Positions 35,284 to 43,578 of a DNA stretch of 64,000 nt are shown piece by piece. The notes beneath the pieces are model-generated. The model saw only the letters and a list, made by a program, of their open reading frames with translations, did not search any database and was not told the DNA's origin. The DNA is from Gloeobacter morelensis MG652769 (lineage in GTDB: Bacteria; Cyanobacteriota; Cyanobacteriia; Gloeobacterales; Gloeobacteraceae). Both the position numbers and the translations under genes were made by a program. Each line of letters begins with the position of its first letter. Position 1 is the stretch's first letter. The stretch is taken from assembly GCF_021018745.1 (NCBI RefSeq), contig NZ_CP063845.1, positions 2,294,001-2,358,000 of the forward strand. The letters are read 5' to 3'.

Positions 35284-35805
35284 ATGAACGACAATCTTCG
35301 CATTCTCTATTTGATCGGTCTGGCGGTGCTGCTGGGCTGGTTGGCCTGGCAGGTCTTCCGGCAGGTGCGCCGCAACGTCGGGGTCGAAGGGGTGATCAAC
35401 AAGCTCCAACCCAAGACCAAAGACGGCCAGGCCAGTGCCCAGGATTATTACGAACTGGGCTGCGCCTATCTTGAGAAGCGACTCTACATGGACGCCACCG
35501 AGAACTTCAAAAAAGCGCTCCAGGCCAACCCCGAATTCGCCGAGGCTCACAACAATCTGGGCTTCTGCCACTTCCAACAGCGCCAGTACGACCTGGCCAT
35601 CCGCGAGTACAAAGACGCCGTCCGCTTCAAGCCCGATTACGTCTCCGCCCTCAACAACTTGGGCCACGCCCTGGAGATGAAGGGCCAGGCCGTCCAGGCT
35701 CTCGAAGCCTACGATCAGGTGCTCACCCTGCAACCTGCCAACGCCACCGCCGAGCGGCGGGCGCGGGCCTTGCGCAAACGCGTTCCTTCCACCGCCGATG
35801 GCTGA
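35284..35805 (+). CDS. membrane-anchored TPR protein, Ycf37-like
   Basis: A 173-residue protein with one N-terminal membrane helix (LYLIGLAVLLGWLAWQVF) and three tetratricopeptide repeats. The repeats are near residues 57-90 (AQDYYELGCAYLEKRLYMDA), 91-124 (AEAHNNLGFCHFQQRQYDLA) and 125-158 (VSALNNLGHALEMKGQAVQA). Size and layout match Ycf37, a cyanobacterial and algal photosystem I assembly factor. That assignment is by architecture, not by a search. It heads a compact cluster: its stop overlaps the next gene by 8 bases. Confidence 0.75.
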   Translation: MNDNLRILYLIGLAVLLGWLAWQVFRQVRRNVGVEGVINKLQPKTKDGQASAQDYYELGCAYLEKRLYMDATENFKKALQANPEFAEAHNNLGFCHFQQRQYDLAIREYKDAVRFKPDYVSALNNLGHALEMKGQAVQALEAYDQVLTLQPANATAERRARALRKRVPSTADG

Positions 35806-36028
35806 GGACGAAGCCTACTACGTGCTGCTGCGCACCGGCCAGGAAGAACAGTTCGTCACCGAAGCCGAACTGCAGGCCGTTCTCGCCGATGCCGTCCGGC
35901 GGGCAGAGGGCCTTGAGGGCGAAGCTCTGGCCCACCAGGTCAAATTTTTGCTCGACACCGCCTGCGACTACCCGACACTGCCCGGCGAGTACCTGCAGTG
36001 GTACAGCGTGCGCCTCGAAAAAAAATGA
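35798..36028 (+). CDS. small acidic hypothetical protein
   Basis: A 76-residue soluble protein, acidic and Ala/Glu/Leu-rich (ELQAVLADAVRRAEGLEGEALAH within it), ending in LQWYSVRLEKK. I recognise no domain. It overlaps the end of the Ycf37-like gene and its own stop overlaps the next start (ATGA), so the three genes are probably translated from one message. The tight coupling supports that it is real. Confidence 0.65.
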   Translation: MAEDEAYYVLLRTGQEEQFVTEAELQAVLADAVRRAEGLEGEALAHQVKFLLDTACDYPTLPGEYLQWYSVRLEKK

Positions 36029-36252
36029 GCGCCGCTTCTCGCATCCTGACCATTTTTGCCGCTTTCGCTCTGGTCGCTTTTGTGGTGGTGCGTTGCACCG
36101 GCGAGCCGCCGGGCAACCCGCCGCTCTGTATCGACAACCCGCGCATCGACCCCGACAACGACAAAAACGGGCCGCGCGCCACAGAAAGCGCCAGCGACGC
36201 CACCCCCTACGCCGGCACTCCGGGCGCGGCGGTGAGCACAGTCTGCCGGTGA
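36025..36252 (+). CDS. small hypothetical protein with membrane or signal segment
   Basis: A 75-residue product from ATG 36025. The N-terminus ILTIFAAFALVAFVVV is a membrane anchor or signal peptide, followed by a Cys in VRCTGEPPGNPP and a Pro/Asp/Asn-rich mature part. A lipoprotein is possible but the residues before the Cys are not a standard lipobox. It is coupled to the upstream gene and lies 55 bases before hpt. Function unknown. Confidence 0.6.
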   Translation: MSAASRILTIFAAFALVAFVVVRCTGEPPGNPPLCIDNPRIDPDNDKNGPRATESASDATPYAGTPGAAVSTVCR

Positions 36253-36307
36253 GCTCCAGGCGGTACAATTTGTTGCGGATACACTCCGTACGGGTGCTGG
36301 ATATCGG

Positions 36308-37207
36308 ATGCCGCCGACGCTACAAGCCTTCTGGAAATTCACCCGCCCGCACACCATCTACGGCACCGCCGCGAGCTTGATCGGCATTTTCGTGATTGCC
36401 TCGGCACACCTGGGCGCTGTTACCCCTGAAGGGCTCGCAGCACTGCTTGTCGCCCAGGTGAGCTGTTTGTGCGCCAACGTCTATATCGTCGGCCTCAACC
36501 AGCTTACCGATGTTGAGATTGACCGTATCAACAAGCCCTACCTGCCTATCGCGAGCGGCGAGATTTCGCCGCGCACCGGGGCGGTGCTGGTGGGCGCCCT
36601 TGGAGTAGCAGCACTCGGAATCGCCCTGCTGCAAAATCCGTACCTGTTTGCCACGGTGGCGGCAAGCGTCCTCATCGGCACCGCCTACTCGCTGCCGCCC
36701 CTGCGCCTGAAGCGCTTTGCGCTGTTCGCTTCGCTGTGCATCTTCACCGTGCGCGGGCTTATCGTCAATCTGGGGCTGTGGGGCTATTTTCTGGAGCAAG
36801 CCGGCCAGCCCGTCCGGTTCGATCCGGCAATTTTGTGCCTGAGCCTGTTTGTGACCTTGTTTACCTTTGTAATCGCCATTTTCAAGGACATCCCCGACAT
36901 GGAAGGGGACCGACGCTTTGCGATCACTACCTTTTCACTGCGCCTCGGCAGGCGCTTTGTCTTTGACTTGTCGTGCTGGCTGCTGGTGGCGACTTACCTG
37001 CTGGTCAGCGCCCTGAGCGCCTTGTTTCGCCCACCTGCCGGGGTAGCCTTTTTGTTCGCTTTTCATGCTGCGGTGCTGGCGGTTTTCTTCTATCGCCGTG
37101 GCCGGGTGGAGCTTAAGGACAATGTCGAAGTGACCAATTTTTATCAGTTCATCTGGAAGCTTTATTACGTGGAATATCTGGTTTATCCGCTCACCTGGTG
37201 GCTGTGA
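36308..37207 (+). CDS. hpt: homogentisate phytyltransferase-like prenyltransferase
   Basis: The 299-residue protein is a UbiA-type membrane prenyltransferase with about eight or nine membrane helices. The two Asp-rich motifs are NQLTDVEIDRINKP (residues 63-76) and KDIPDMEGDRRF near 196-207. The first is the marker of the HPT/VTE2 group, which joins phytyl diphosphate to homogentisate to make 2-methyl-6-phytyl-benzoquinol on the way to tocopherol in cyanobacteria. Related plastoquinone or other prenyltransferases share the fold. The phytyl group derives from the MEP pathway (dxr in this window). Its 3' end faces the convergent histidine kinase gene. Confidence 0.88.
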   Translation: MPPTLQAFWKFTRPHTIYGTAASLIGIFVIASAHLGAVTPEGLAALLVAQVSCLCANVYIVGLNQLTDVEIDRINKPYLPIASGEISPRTGAVLVGALGVAALGIALLQNPYLFATVAASVLIGTAYSLPPLRLKRFALFASLCIFTVRGLIVNLGLWGYFLEQAGQPVRFDPAILCLSLFVTLFTFVIAIFKDIPDMEGDRRFAITTFSLRLGRRFVFDLSCWLLVATYLLVSALSALFRPPAGVAFLFAFHAAVLAVFFYRRGRVELKDNVEVTNFYQFIWKLYYVEYLVYPLTWWL

Positions 37208-37346
37208 ATCTGGTGTGTGGATTGATTGCCTACTGCCACAAACCGAACAAGCCGTCGGTGGCGTCTGGTGCCGACCAGATCAATGCTTAACCCGAACTGA
37301 CGTTAAAAATAGCCATGCGGCTGAAAACCTTACCGGGCAGCCGTTT

Positions 37347-38630
37347 TTACCCTGACACCTGACACCTGCTCTCATGGACAGCGGGTAGGCGCACGGTGAA
37401 GGTGCTGCCGTGCTCGGGGATGCTCCGGGCTTCGAGGGTACCGCCATGGGCCTCGGCGATGCCCCGGGCGATGGCCAGACCCAGGCCGCTGCCGCCCTGG
37501 CGGTGGCGCGAGCGGTCCGCCCGCCAGAAGCGGTCGAAGACGTGGGGCAGGTCGGTCGGGGCGATGCCGACACCGGTGTCGCTGACTTGCACCAGGACTT
37601 CCCGGGACGTGCGGCACAGGCGGACGTCGATGCGGCCCCCTTCGGGAGTGAATTTGACGGCATTTTCGATCAAGTTGACACACAGACAGCGCAGTTGGAC
37701 CGCCTTGCCCGACACTTGCCAGGAGGATGGCGACGGTTCGATCGCAAGGTTCAATTGCAAATCGCATTCGCAGGCGCGCGGACGGTACTCCGCCACCAGT
37801 TCCTGCGCCAAATGCGCCAGGTCGACCGGCTCGGGAGCTGCGATCCCCTCGCCGGTACGCGCCAGCATCAGCAACTCCTGCACGAGGGTGAGCAGTTGGC
37901 GGGTGGCGTCCTCGATGCGCAAAAACTTTTGCCGGTCGCCGGGGCGCATCTGCTCGGGATACTTGAGGGCGACCGCACAGTTGCTCTGGATGGCCATCAG
38001 GGGATTGCGCAACTCGTGGCTGGCGTCGGCGGCGAACTGTTCCAGTCTGCGCAGGGTGTCCTCCACCGGTCGGATCACCAGGCCCGTGAGCCACCAGCCG
38101 CCCGCCGCGCTCACCAGCAAGACCGCCGGGATACCCGCCGCCAAACCCCAGAGCAGTTGCCCAAAGGAACCTTCCATGGCTTCAAAAGAGCGGGTCACCC
38201 GCAGATAACCCGCGAGGGTGCCGCCGGGGGCGCGCACCGGCTCCACCCAGGCGCGCAAGGGGCCGGGCAAATTCTCGAAGCGGCCGGTGGTCGGCCGCTC
38301 GGCAAGCTGCGAAGCGATCCCCGGCAGTGCGCCCACCTCGCGCAGCAGGCGGCCTTCCGGGTCGAACCACTGCACCTCGGTGTCGGTAGGCAGCGGTTGG
38401 GAAGATACCTGGGGGGCGGAGCGAAAGTCGAACTCGCCCTCCTCGATGTCGATGGTGCTGAGGGCGGCGTGGGCGAAGGCGGCCAGTTGCTGATCGAAGC
38501 GTTGCGCCAGTGCCAGGCGGAAAAACCCCCCCACCCCCGCGCAGAAGAGCAGCAAGATTGCCGCAAGCACCCCCAGAAAACCGGCCAGCAGCTGCAAGCG
38601 GGTGCGGGTAAACAGCGACGGCTCAATCAT
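37347..38630 (-). CDS. two-component sensor histidine kinase
   Basis: A 427-residue kinase from ATG 38630, overlapping the response regulator stop. TM1 lies at about 12-40, a periplasmic sensor loop at 41-157 and TM2 at about 158-185. The dimerisation box FAADASHELRNPLMAIQSNC has the phosphorylated His205. The ATPase has NLIENAVKFTPEGG (N box), VSDTGVGI (G1) and GGSGLGLAIARGI (G2). It is of the HisKA/HATPase class paired with an OmpR-type regulator. The TonB receptor gene upstream is in the same run, suggesting that it senses a nutrient or metal. The last residues are encoded by a heptamer repeat. Confidence 0.95.
   Translation of the reverse strand: MIEPSLFTRTRLQLLAGFLGVLAAILLLFCAGVGGFFRLALAQRFDQQLAAFAHAALSTIDIEEGEFDFRSAPQVSSQPLPTDTEVQWFDPEGRLLREVGALPGIASQLAERPTTGRFENLPGPLRAWVEPVRAPGGTLAGYLRVTRSFEAMEGSFGQLLWGLAAGIPAVLLVSAAGGWWLTGLVIRPVEDTLRRLEQFAADASHELRNPLMAIQSNCAVALKYPEQMRPGDRQKFLRIEDATRQLLTLVQELLMLARTGEGIAAPEPVDLAHLAQELVAEYRPRACECDLQLNLAIEPSPSSWQVSGKAVQLRCLCVNLIENAVKFTPEGGRIDVRLCRTSREVLVQVSDTGVGIAPTDLPHVFDRFWRADRSRHRQGGSGLGLAIARGIAEAHGGTLEARSIPEHGSTFTVRLPAVHESRCQVSG
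37351..37368. repeat. heptamer repeat ACACCTG, 2.6 copies
   Basis: Two full ACACCTG copies preceded by CCTG lie at the end of the histidine kinase gene, encoding its last residues (CQVSG). This is the reverse complement of the CAGGTGT repeat at 15866-15890, which also covers a gene end. Confidence 0.8.
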
Positions 38631-39319
38631 TCGAATTCCATCGCGGAGCGATTGAAGCAGTAGCCGAAGCCGTGCACCGTCTTGAGCAAGTCCTGCGGGG
38701 CTCCGGCTTCTTGCAATTTGCGCCTGAGGCGCAGCACCAGGGCTTTGACGGCGTCGTCTCCCCCGGCATGGGCGGGTTCCCACAGCCGGTCTAGGAGCGT
38801 CTCGCGGCTGAAGATCTGCCCGGGATGGCGCAGCAGGCATTCGAGCAACCGGTACTCCTTGGGGGTCAAGTGCAAAGGCAAGCCGCCGTAGGTAGCCTGC
38901 AGCATCAGCGGATCGAGGCTGAGGGGTCCGGCTTTGAGCACCGGCCCCCGGGTCGGACCACTGCGCCGGAGCAGCGCCCGCACCCTCGCTCCCAGTTCCT
39001 CCAGGCTGAAGGGTTTGACCAGATAATCGTCTGCACCGCTATCGAGCCCGGCCACCCGGTCCGTGGTGCGATCGAGGGCAGTGAGCATCAAGATGGGTTG
39101 CTCGTAACCTGCCTCGCGCAGTTGCCTGCACAGGGCGAAGCCGTCGATCTCCGGCAGCATCACATCGAGTAGAAGCACGTCGTAGTGGTAGGTGCTGGCG
39201 TAGTGCCAGGCGGCTTTGCCGTCCGCCGCCACGTCCACCAGGTAGTGCTGGTGGGTGAGATCTTCAGCAAGCGGGATCGCAATGCGCTCGTCGTCCTCGG
39301 CGATCAAGATCCGGACCAT
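38627..39319 (-). CDS. OmpR-family response regulator
   Basis: A 230-residue regulator from ATG 39319. The receiver has the acidic pair in LIAEDDE, the phospho-acceptor Asp in LLLDVMLPEIDGF (near residue 50), the Thr in LMLTALD and the Lys in LVKPFS. The C-terminal winged helix has LTPKEYRLLECLLRHPGQIFSRETLLDRLW and VHGFGYCF, as in OmpR/PhoB proteins. It is encoded between the TonB receptor pseudogene (gap of 8 bases) and the histidine kinase (overlap of 4 bases), an operon. Direct repeats upstream of the receptor may be its target. Confidence 0.95.
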   Translation of the reverse strand: MVRILIAEDDERIAIPLAEDLTHQHYLVDVAADGKAAWHYASTYHYDVLLLDVMLPEIDGFALCRQLREAGYEQPILMLTALDRTTDRVAGLDSGADDYLVKPFSLEELGARVRALLRRSGPTRGPVLKAGPLSLDPLMLQATYGGLPLHLTPKEYRLLECLLRHPGQIFSRETLLDRLWEPAHAGGDDAVKALVLRLRRKLQEAGAPQDLLKTVHGFGYCFNRSAMEFE

Positions 39320-39327
39320 GGCAGTGC

Positions 39328-41542
39328 TCAATAGCGATAGTCGACGTTGAAAAAGATGTTTGTCCCCAGCCCGTCGAGGGAACTGCCGTGCTCGCGGTAG
39401 TTATTGTTGGTGAGGTTCTGGGCGACCAGCCGCAGCCAGAGGCTTTCGCTCACCAACATTCCCGCGCGCACATCGAAGACGAAAAAGCCGGGGGTGCCGT
39501 TCGGGTTGATGCGGTTGTCGGTGCGGTTGTTCGGGGCCAAACGGTTCTGAGCGCCTGCGTAGCGCAACAGCGGCTCGACGTAGAATTTGCCTGCCGGCGA
39601 TTCGTAGCGCACCCCGACGATGCCGTTAAATGGCGGAATGCGGTCGGCGGGTACGACGTCGCCGGTGTTGAGGGTGGTGTCCCCCTGGGTCCAGGTGGCG
39701 GTGCCCAAGAGGGCCAATTCGGGAATCACCCGCCACTGGCCGCCAAATTCGATGCCGCCGATAATCTGGCTCGCGGCGTTCTCCTGGCGCCGCTCCGCCA
39801 GGCCCCCCACCGTGTTGCCGGTGAGCACCGTGAGGATGCGGTCGGAGTACTTGCTCCAGAAGCCGAACAGTTCGCCTGTGAAGGTGCCTGTGCGGAACTT
39901 GAAGCCCGTGTCGATCGAGAAGACCTGCTCGGGGCGCAGGTTCGGGTTGGGGGAGTTGAAGAAATTGCCCTCCACCCCCGCCTGGGACAAGTCACTGATA
40001 TTGGGGGCGCGAAAGCCCCGGCCGACGTTGAGGACGTAGTTGATCTCGGGTTGATCTCGGGCGCAATCAAAAAGGCGTTGCTCAGGTTGTAGGTAAAGTC
40101 GCTGGAGTTGTTGGTAAATGCCGGTGAGTCACGCAATCCGTCCGCCGGCACGCGTGCGGTCACAGACGAATAGCGCACGCCGAGCACGGTGCTCACCTGG
40201 TCGCTCCAGCGGATGTAATCTTGCAAAAATATTCCCCACTGCTCGAAAGTCGAGCCCGAGACGTAGCGGGAGGGGCGCACGGCGGTCGAACCCGTGTCGA
40301 AGCGGCGGACGGTGTCGCTGAAGATCACATCGGAATAAACTTCGCCGCCGTAGGTGAGCGTGTGGCGACCAGCGACGCTTTCTAAGGTCAGCTGGGTACC
40401 GAACAGGTTGCTGTTGTTGCGTTCGCTGTTAAAAAAAGCGTCGGCCACCCCGCTGCCGAAGTTGGGAAAACTCGGGCGGGTGCTATAGGAGCGGCGCAGG
40501 CGATCGTCCAGGATGCGCTGGTAGCCCAGCTTCAACCGTCCCGAACTCAGCCAGCTTTCGCGGGGTTTCACTTCGTAGGTGAGCGTCGTAAACAGCCGAC
40601 TCTGGGGAGTGAAGAAATTGGACGCATCGACTACCGCGCTGCCGTAGCCCTGGATGAGGCTGTCGATGGCCGCGAGCCGCGGCGCTTCGTTGTATTCGAG
40701 CCCCAGCACCAGCCGCTGGGTCGGATCGAAATCGACCGCAAACTTTAGTTGACCCGCGTAATACTCGTAGCCCGTGCCGCCCGCCAGGCGCGGATCGGCG
40801 TTCGGGAACAACAGCTGCGGGTTGGGGCTGCCCCCCAGGTGAAAATCGTCGAAGCCCCGGTAGGTGAGCCCCAGGCTGAAAGCCTTGCCCTCGCTGCCCG
40901 CGACACTTCAAGCCTGCCGCTTCTCTCGGCGTTAGCCGTGCCGTACCCGGCGTAGACCCGCCCCTTCGCCTGGGTCGCTTCGCCGGTGAATTGGGGAGTA
41001 GAGCCCACAACATTCACTGCTCCACCCAGCGCGTCGCTGCCGTAGAGCACCGAGACCGGGCCGCGGGCCACCTCCAGGCGCTCGAAGGCATACGGGTCCA
41101 ATAGCGCCAGATACTGGTTCGGCCCGGAGCGAATAAAAGCCGGACTGATGCGAAAGCCGTCCTGCAATAGCAGCACCTCGCGCCCGGTCACCCCGCGCAC
41201 GAAAGGGGTCCCCTGGCCCGGTCCGCTCGACTGCACCCACACGCCGGTCTCGCCTTTGAGCAGATCGACGATCGTCGTGCCGTCGCGCTCGCTGGCGCGC
41301 TGCTGCGAAAGCACCGTCACCGGCAGGGGTACCCGGAAGACCTGCTCCTCGCGGCTTTTGCTCGCCGTGACCGTCACCTCCGGCAGATCTTCGCCAACCA
41401 CCGCCGGCTCGATGAGCCCCTGTGCCTGGGTCTGATCCTTGAGCAAATCGCTTGCCTGCTCGGCGCGCACAGCACCCCCCGCCAGCGCGGCGCTTCCCAG
41501 GGCCACCGTCAGCGCGACACCCCTACTCCACCCCAAAACCAC
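39328..41542 (-). pseudogene. TonB-dependent receptor, broken by two frameshifts
   Basis: Three frames joined in order give one outer-membrane TonB receptor of about 730 residues. It starts at GTG 41542 behind GGGAGGGA with a signal peptide ending VRAEQ. A plug domain follows (PLPVTVLSQQ, LLLQDGFRISPAF, LYGSDALGGAVNV), then a beta-barrel ending NIFFNVDYRY, an aromatic C-terminal residue typical of such barrels. The first break is near 40898-40906, where one missing base fits; the second is an 11-bp tandem duplication at 40039-40060. Joined, the barrel reads on normally. It would import a siderophore, haem or vitamin; none is indicated. In the displayed sequence it cannot yield a full protein. 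Confidence 0.88.
40039..40060. repeat. 11-bp tandem duplication inside the TonB receptor gene
   Basis: GTTGATCTCGG occurs twice in direct contact (40039-40049 and 40050-40060). Deleting one copy restores the frame so that IAPEINYVLNVGRGFRAP reads through into the barrel. The duplication is therefore the cause of the second frameshift. Confidence 0.9.
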
Positions 41543-41574
41543 AGCCGTCCCTCCCCACCGACGCTCTGGGGGTA

Positions 41575-41640
41575 CCGTAACTGTTCGTGGTTAACAAAAG
41601 AGGTGATAAATCCGTAACGGATGAATAAGCACTGGTTAAC
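41575..41640 (-). promoter_or_regulatory. repeated elements upstream of TonB receptor gene
   Basis: CCGTAAC occurs at 41575-41581 and 41612-41618, and TGGTTAAC at 41588-41595 and 41633-41640, in the same order twice. ATCCGT and ACGGAT around one base form a palindrome at 41610-41622. The elements lie 33-98 bases upstream of the start at 41542. They could bind the regulator encoded in this operon; no experimental support is implied. The remainder of 41543-41813 shows no gene. Confidence 0.4.
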
Positions 41641-41813
41641 GGCAGAATATGGAAAGCTCCGCCGCTTTTCGAGCCAAAAATTGAGAATTGTCCCTTAGAC
41701 GATAGTGTGGCTGGCGTGGGCTGGAAAGCGCTCAGAAAACCAGATGCAGCAGGTACCCCCCGAAAATTGATGGCCTCCCTCCTTCCCACTACCCCTGGTT
41801 CGCTCGCACCCCC

Positions 41814-42245
41814 TCAAACGCCACCGTGCACTGCCCAGAACTCCGCCGGGGTGCGGATCGGGTAGCGGTCGCGCAAGGCCAGCAAGGCCCTGTCGCCGGT
41901 GATGAGCGTCTGCGCCTGTCCGCCGCGCAGCGCGGCGACCAGCGTGCCCAGCACGGGCTGGTCGTTGGCGTCGGACAATGCGGGATCGTTGCTGGCTTCA
42001 GGTTCAACGAGTTCGGCCTGGATCGCGAGGGCGTCGATGAGGTCGTCGATCTCACCTGCGCTCAGGCCGTGCCGGTGCGCGAGTTTTGGCAGCACGCGCC
42101 GCAACTCGTCGAGGATGTAGGCCGAGAGCACGATGTCCAGCGCGCCGTGCTTCCACGCGGCGATGAGCTTGCCCGGCACACTGGCGGGGTAGGCGATGCC
42201 GGACAGCAGGACGTTGGTGTCCAGCACCACGCTCAGCGCGGGCAC
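41814..42245 (-). CDS. PIN-domain toxin (COG1569-type)
   Basis: A 143-residue PIN-family nuclease from GTG 42245, 2 bases after the antitoxin stop. The first catalytic Asp is in LSVVLDTNVLLSGIAYP, followed by VLSAYILDELRRVL with the conserved acidic residue and DANDQPVLGTLVAALRGG, then LITGDRALL. This is the putative toxin component family that pairs with Phd/YefM-like antitoxins. It is expected to cleave RNA. It lies in an island with the IS1 remnant and the broken TonB receptor. Confidence 0.85.
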   Translation of the reverse strand: MPALSVVLDTNVLLSGIAYPASVPGKLIAAWKHGALDIVLSAYILDELRRVLPKLAHRHGLSAGEIDDLIDALAIQAELVEPEASNDPALSDANDQPVLGTLVAALRGGQAQTLITGDRALLALRDRYPIRTPAEFWAVHGGV

Positions 42246-42247
42246 GG

Positions 42248-42520
42248 TCAGCGCCCGGCGCGCACTTGGGCAACAGTCGCGTCGATTTCGGCCAGGCCCT
42301 CGGCCTCGGGAACCTGGGCGTACCCGGCCTCGATGCGCTGGCACAAGGCATCGAAGCGGGACTGCATGCGGCGGATGCGTTCGAACAGACGGGCATCGAC
42401 CAAGGCGGCCACCGGCTTGCCGTCCTTCTTGATGAGGATGCTGTCGTGACGGTACTGCACCTGATTGAGCATCTCGCCCAGGTTCTGGCGGAAGGCGACG
42501 GCGCTGGTTTCGCTGATCAT
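42248..42520 (-). CDS. Phd/YefM-type antitoxin
   Basis: A 90-residue protein from ATG 42520. The N-terminus has SAVAFRQNLGEMLNQVQYRHDSILI and KKDGKPVAALVD, characteristic of the Phd/YefM DNA-binding fold. The C-terminal helix (RIRRMQSRFDALCQRIEAGY) would bind the toxin. It precedes the PIN toxin with a 2-base gap. Three 9-bp repeats immediately upstream (42535-42561) are a plausible binding site for autoregulation. Confidence 0.85.
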   Translation of the reverse strand: MISETSAVAFRQNLGEMLNQVQYRHDSILIKKDGKPVAALVDARLFERIRRMQSRFDALCQRIEAGYAQVPEAEGLAEIDATVAQVRAGR

Positions 42521-42534
42521 GGTGTTGCGATCTC

Positions 42535-42561
42535 TATGGTTAATATGGTCATTATGGTTGA
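42535..42561 (-). promoter_or_regulatory. three 9-bp tandem repeats upstream of antitoxin gene
   Basis: TATGGT recurs at 42535, 42544 and 42553, exactly 9 bases apart (TATGGTTAA, TATGGTCAT, TATGGTTGA). The array lies 15-41 bases upstream of the antitoxin start on the minus strand, where promoter or operator sequences would be. Confidence 0.5.
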
Positions 42562-42709
42562 TGCAGCAAGGCCGGGCAAGGGCTTGTCGTTCACAGGAGG
42601 TTGCACGACTGTGTTGCAAATATAATTTGTGATGCAGTTTTTTCCGAAATATCCGTCTGCTAGGCGGCTAATCCAAACAGACCCTCAATGAATCTCACCT
42701 GCGATTGGG

Positions 42710-43434
42710 GGGTGCACAATGGAGAAATGAAATGCCCTGCCTGCCAGTCCGATAACTTCTCGAAAAACGGTCATCGACGCGGCGTTCAGCATTACATCTG
42801 TAAAGACTGTTGCAAGCAGTTTCTTGAGTATTATACTCCCCAAGGTTATCCAGAAAAAGTGAAACGCAACTGCCTGACCATGTATCTCAATGGCATGGAC
42901 TTTCGTGGCATTGAGCGGACGACTGGAACTGCCACAATACGGTGATCAACTGGGTCAAACAAGCCGCTCTCTTCTTGCCCGATCTACCACAAACCAAGAA
43001 AATTTCTACGGTGGCTCAGCTCGACAAGTTACAGACTTTCATCCAGATAAAAAAACAAGATCTGGGTCTGGACGGTAGTTGATCAGGCTGTTCCAGGCGT
43101 TCTTACCTGGGTGATTGGCGACCGTAGTTCTCGAACTTTCAAACCGCTCTGGCAGATAGCCAAAGACTGGAAGTGCTTGTGGTATGTTACCGATGGCTAT
43201 GTCGTTTACAAGTCATTTGTCGAAGCGCAGAAACCTATTGTAAGCAAGACGGCAATGACTCGGGTGGAAGGGGAAAATGGTCGGCTGCGTCATTATTTGG
43301 CTCGCCTCCATCGCCAGGGCCTGTGCTATTCAAAAACAGTAGAGATGTTGAATTTATCGATACGACTTCTGGGGCACTGCCTGAAGTCGGGAATTGTAGC
43401 TATTCCGCCATAACCATGTACCCATTGTGCAACC
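42710..43434 (+). mobile_element. IS1-family insertion sequence, degenerate
   Basis: The element is 725 bp. The left end starts GGGTGCACAATGG (42710-42722) and the right end is its near-exact inverse (43422-43434, 12 of 13 matching). This size and a transposase starting close to the left end fit the IS1 family. No target duplication was found between the flanks. The transposase gene carries two frameshifts, so the copy is probably immobile by itself. Confidence 0.75.
42727..43413 (+). pseudogene. IS1-family transposase, frameshifted
   Basis: The frame begins at ATG 42727. MKCPACQSDNFSKNG and QHYICKDCCKQF form the zinc-finger and HTH part of IS1 transposases. Near 42925-42930 one base is missing and the frame shifts to give NTVINWVKQAAL. 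In the A-run near 43043-43051 an extra base shifts it back to KNKIWVWTVVDQAV. The last part WVIGDRSSRTFKPLW and WYVTDGYVVYKSFV is the DDE domain, with an Asp in each and the late ENGRLRHYLARLHR. With two indels it is a pseudogene. It is not a programmed frameshift, since a -1 shift does not restore the frame. Confidence 0.85.
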
Positions 43435-43578
43435 TCAGAATTTCTGCAATTATGGACCCGAAAGACAAGAAAAAAGTAGAGCGGATTACTAGGCTTAGCA
43501 ATCCACTCTAGATTCAATAATTGTTTGTGCTATTTTTGGTCATTTCGCCCGCTGGCTTGCGATCGGACGGGCTGGGAC

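Noticed and set aside
39319-39331. TTG start at 39331 for the response regulator
   Set aside because: ATG at 39319 gives the normal MVRILIAEDD beginning; the longer start would overlap the receptor stop without benefit.
41543-41813. Cobalamin riboswitch upstream of the TonB receptor
   Set aside because: I could not find the conserved B12-box pattern; only short repeats and a palindrome are visible.
43043-43052. Programmed frameshift in the A-run of the IS1 transposase
   Set aside because: IS1 uses a -1 shift on an A-run, but here the frame change needed is the opposite and a second indel exists, so decay is the simpler explanation.
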